A stretch of 64,000 nt of DNA from Paramecium sonneborni (Eukaryota > Ciliophora > Oligohymenophorea > Peniculida > Parameciidae): the NCBI GenBank assembly GCA_905182985.1, contig CAJJDN010000027.1, forward strand, positions 321,468 through 385,467, given 5' to 3'. This document shows, piece by piece, positions 61,069 to 64,000 of the stretch. Numbering within the stretch: position 1 is the first letter of the stretch; each line of letters starts with the position of its first letter. Position numbers and translations under genes: made by a program. The notes below the pieces were generated by a model that was not told the origin of the DNA, did no database searches, and was given only the letters and a program-made list of their open reading frames with translations.

Positions 61069-61847
61069 ATGTCCTTAGGATCTATTTCCGTTATTCAAAT
61101 ACTATTTGTATAACCAATAATTCTATATCAAACTTGCGTTGATTACAATATCAATGATTGTGAGAATCATGGTTGGTCTCTACCTGGAAAAGTTTTCGAC
61201 TGCTCAGGAAACTTAATTATAGGAAATTATATTAAAGAAGAAATTGTTGAGAAAAAATTTGAAATTCCTCCCCATTAATTATTGAGATTTTCAGTGACTA
61301 TTTACAAAATTGATTCTTGGGATAATGAAGGATTTGAAATTTCAGCTAATGATAATATAATTTATACAAAGATTTTAGGGGATTAAGATGGGAATGGAAA
61401 TTTGTGTGGACAAACCGCTTGGAATGATATGCCTTTTTATTATGAAAAAGAAATGAAAATATCTGAATATGAGTTATAAGTTAAATTTTAAAATCATTTA
61501 GATTAAGGTCTTGATGATGGTATATTTTTAGATTATGATAAGAATAATGGGGGTTTAGAAATTTTACTCTAGAAATTTTAATTCCTTGTGTTAATTTTTA
61601 TGCGGAATGCAATTATTAGGGAGAATTATTTTAAATGTGTTAGGGAGATAAGACTTAATTTCAATCAGAAATTCCATTTGAAATACGATCAATACGAATG
61701 AACAATAATACAGTTATAATATTAAGAGGACCTCATTATTCTGGAGGAAATACATAACAATATACAACAAGCCAACCATGCCTTGATTCTTACAAAGTAA
61801 AATTAACAATTTTATTCAGTTTCCTAAAGTTTTATAGGTAGAATGAA
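61069..61847 (+). CDS. Secreted beta/gamma-crystallin-like protein, copy 2
   Basis: ATG 61069 (MSLGSISVIQILFVQPIIL) to TGA 61845-61847, with introns at 61520-61542 (23 nt) and 61797-61820 (24 nt) at the same codons as in copy 1 (33356-34133). Most residues are identical to copy 1 along the whole length: DCENHGWSLPGKVFDCSGN, IDSWDNEGFEISAND, GLDDEQWGFRNFTLEILI, then the Greek-key-like CVNFYAECNYQGELFQ, FEIRSIRMNNNT and LRGPHYSGGN. Without the first intron both genes look frameshifted at the same place; the intron resolves this. Probably secreted to the surface or into a vesicle. Copy 2 is inverted relative to copy 1, about 27 kb away, with no shared flank obvious by eye. Confidence 0.68.
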
Positions 61848-62070
61848 ATGATTGACATATCAAAGGATATAATTAAATAAATATTTATTATAAAATATAT
61901 GCAACTTAATTTTTCAATATAAATCCAAAAAAAGAAAATTCTTAATAAATTTATAAATTTTTTTATATATCAAAACTTAATAAGAGGATTGTTCGAAGGT
62001 TAAAAAAACAAAAAAAGAGGATAAAAAATGTTTATTGATTAATATATGACAAAAATATCTATATTTTACA

Positions 62071-63123
62071 TCATTATTATTCAGCAGCTCTTCTGGTAGC
62101 TAATCTTTCTAATTCATTTACTAAGACTAATTCTTATCTTCTTCCTGCAGTAACAGCTTCGTATTCAACATCGAAACTATGACACAAATCAGCAGCATCA
62201 TCCCATAAATTTTAATTTCTTGATCTTTTATTAGTAGCGGCTTAAGCAATAGCAGTTTAAGTTGAAATAGTTCCTTATAAGTTTTCAGCTTTGCTACTTA
62301 ATTAAGTCTTGGCATGGTCAAGTCTTACTTAAGAAGCAAGATAGAGATCTTTCTATTGAGAGAAAAGTCCTAATGCTTAAGTATTATCAGCAGTGTAGGA
62401 TGCCCAAGCTTCTTCTACAGTGTTTCTTAAGGTTTATAACATTTAAACAAGTCTTTCAGCTGCACCAGTTGAGTCTTCTTCTTATGTAATTTAAGCTAAA
62501 GCACCAATTGCTTACATGAAAGCCTTATTCATTTTTGTAGCAATAGCTGATCTCATTAACTTAGTTGTCATATCAGCAACTTAAACTAAAGATGCTTCTC
62601 CCTTGGCAAGTGCTGTACCCAAATCAATTGAATCATCAATAGCATTGATAGCATCATTGAATGTAACAGCACCTCTGTTATATGATTGAGTATCCTCCTT
62701 TCTAGCGTCATTTATTAAACCAATGTGTTGGGAAACTGTATTTAAAATGTTTTCAGTTTCTCCAAGGGTGGCTTATGTTTTTGATAATAAAATGGTTGCT
62801 GTCTTTAAAATTCCATTAGCGATTCTGAGTGTTACATTAGAATCTTCAACTTCAGCTCTTCTGTAAGCAATTTCACTATCACATTCAGTTTTTTATGCGT
62901 TGTAGACATCATCATGTCCATTTTGTTCTTCTGCAACTGCAGACTTGAAAGAATTAAGAATTCCCTTAATTGAATCTAATGGTGAGTGGGTCTTCATTTT
63001 ATTCTCAACTTCAACCATGATGTTCATGATGCTTCTTTTACCACCATATTAGAGTGGGTGCTTTGACATCATGCTAGCATTGCTTATGGCTAAGACAACC
63101 AAGATTGTGAATGCAATTTTCAT
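62071..63123 (-). CDS. Trichocyst matrix protein (TMP)
   Basis: An intronless 350-codon frame, ATG 63123 to TGA 62071-62073. A signal peptide (MKIAFTILVVLAISNAS) and a propeptide are followed by Ala/Glu-rich helical coiled-coil segments (SFKSAVAEEQNGHDDVYN, AQKTECDSEIAYRRAEVE, SKTQATLGETENILNTVS). The second half repeats the pattern and ends RQELVLVNELERLATRRAAE. This is the layout of the proteins that crystallise into the Paramecium trichocyst core, the exocytotic defensive organelle: they are processed from a precursor and expand on release. GC content is clearly higher than in neighbouring genes, consistent with a highly expressed gene. This entry is the best single marker of Paramecium in the window. 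Confidence 0.9.
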
Positions 63124-63883
63124 TAATTAATTATTGATTTATCCTTTGTTTTATCAGTTCCTTTTATACCACAAGATTGCCATATTAAAAACGGATTTTA
63201 GTGCGTAAGAAAATTATTAATTTTTTCTAATTTTTATATATTTAATTTTTTTTAAATAAATTTTTTTATCCATTTATTTTAAGCAACTTGTTTACGAATA
63301 AAATTCTAAATATAAATATTAATTTACTTTTTAAATTAGAAACTTTTAAAAAGAAAATACAAAAAAAATTTTAATTTTCTTCGAGAGAGCCCTGATTTCG
63401 TTCTCTATGAGGACATAGTAAATAAAGCTTTGAATTAATAATAAATGGATTGTCTATTTTTTTGGAATAAATTTTAGCTATTCGTTAATTTCTTATTTTA
63501 ATTTGTGAAATTTCTTGAATGTAATATTTTTACATATATATATAAAATATATTTAAGGTTATTGCAAAATATTAATAAAAAAGAATAATTAAAACATATT
63601 TTAAAGAATAAGCTTATACAAATATCATATAGTTAGTGTTTATTTCTGAAGAATAAATAAATTTTCATGATTTATTAAATGCATTATAAAACTCAATTCT
63701 CAAACCTTAAATATTTTCTAGACATTTCATCATGCATTCTTTCTCAAAAGGAGTTAATATCTTTTCCATATAGGATTTTACGCATTAATTATAACATAAG
63801 TCTGCCATATATAATTTTACAGAAATTTTATCATCTTGTTTATTCATTTATATTATTTTTTTTTATCATGAAAAAAGCAACCG
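63124..63883. other. Intergenic region upstream of the trichocyst matrix gene
   Basis: About 760 bp with long A and T runs. It contains the promoter of the highly expressed trichocyst gene. A plus-strand 71-codon frame (63679-63894, starting MHYKTQFSN) is Ser/Ile/Phe-rich with no motif, and I do not treat it as a gene. Confidence 0.4.
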
Positions 63884-64000
63884 ATGGGATCTAATGTAGA
63901 ATATTATTTTGATTGTTAGATGAAAATGAGTATATTGCGAATTAAGAAGATATATTGCTTACAAAGATGAGAAAGAAACAGGTATGAAAATTTCTAATAG
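63884..64000 (+). CDS. Possible start of a gene cut by the window edge
   Basis: ATG 63884 opens MGSNVEYYFDCQMKMS. An overlapping frame (DENEYIANQEDILLTKMRKK) looks more like protein and ends at a 19-nt GT..AG candidate intron lying exactly at the window edge (63982-64000). Too little sequence is available to choose a frame or name a family. Confidence 0.2.

Noticed and set aside
61500..61580. Apparent identical frameshift in both crystallin-like genes, suggesting programmed frameshifting
   Set aside because: A 23-nt GT..AG intron at the same codon in both copies restores the frame and gives GLDDEQWGFRNF.
61590..61625. A second intron in the crystallin-like gene starting GTGTTAAT
   Set aside because: The segment is coding in the frame set by the first intron (PCVNFYAECNYQG); the paralogue lacks a GT at that place.

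Overview
This window reads as macronuclear DNA of a ciliate, almost certainly a Paramecium. It is extremely AT-rich. Long reading frames appear only when TAA and TAG are read as glutamine and TGA is the only stop. Genes are interrupted by tiny GT..AG introns of about 19-36 nt (mostly 20-32), and intergenic gaps are short. The content fits too: a trichocyst matrix protein, an actin, the axonemal WD40 factor DAW1/ODA16, hybrid histidine kinases and many membrane sensors. Standard-code ORFs in this window are mostly meaningless shadows. All coordinates below come from hand translation with the ciliate code.

Layout. 1-2.5 kb: two minus-strand paralogues of a large ciliate membrane-protein family (one cut by the window edge, one frameshifted). 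2.9-4.3 kb: a protein kinase. 4.4-6.1 kb: a Cache-type membrane sensor. 7.5-9 kb: a degenerate histidine-kinase-like receptor. 9.1-9.9 kb: a P-loop-less adenylate-kinase-like protein. 10.9-16.4 kb: two complete hybrid histidine kinases in tandem, 20 bp apart. 16.7-19.0 kb: a third, decayed paralogue of the first family. 19.6-25.6 kb: a PH-domain kinase followed by a TPR protein, disturbed by two assembly duplications. 25.7-28.5 kb: actin and DAW1, divergent from a 62-bp spacer. 28.9-30.8 kb: a multi-pass membrane protein with a pseudokinase domain. 33.4-34.1 kb: a secreted beta/gamma-crystallin-like protein. 35-38.6 kb: a hypothetical protein, an MFS transporter, a basic disordered protein and a twin-CX9C protein (complex I B18-like). 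38.6 kb: tRNA-Ser(CGA). 39-41.3 kb: a membrane cyclic-nucleotide phosphodiesterase. 41.5-44.5 kb: a GAF/Dpy-30-like protein and a MORN protein, overlapping or frameshifted. 44.6-47.2 kb: a cytosolic carboxypeptidase. 47.5-48.7 kb: RINGv-FHA. 48.9-51.1 kb: a type I membrane RING protein with a PSI domain. 51.3-60 kb: two coiled-coil genes, a small HTH-like gene and a long coiled-coil relic. 61-62 kb: a second crystallin-like gene. 62-63.1 kb: the trichocyst matrix protein.

Themes. Signalling dominates (histidine kinases, PH kinase, phosphodiesterase, Cache sensor, pseudokinase receptor), together with cilium and cortex functions (DAW1, carboxypeptidase, MORN/GAF, coiled coils). A systematic artefact is present: four exact direct duplications (1127, 1149, 710 and 975 bp), each split by a single N, are best explained as uncollapsed contig overlaps. 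Several frames are disrupted (membrane-family paralogues, coiled coils), which means either real pseudogenes or residual sequence errors.
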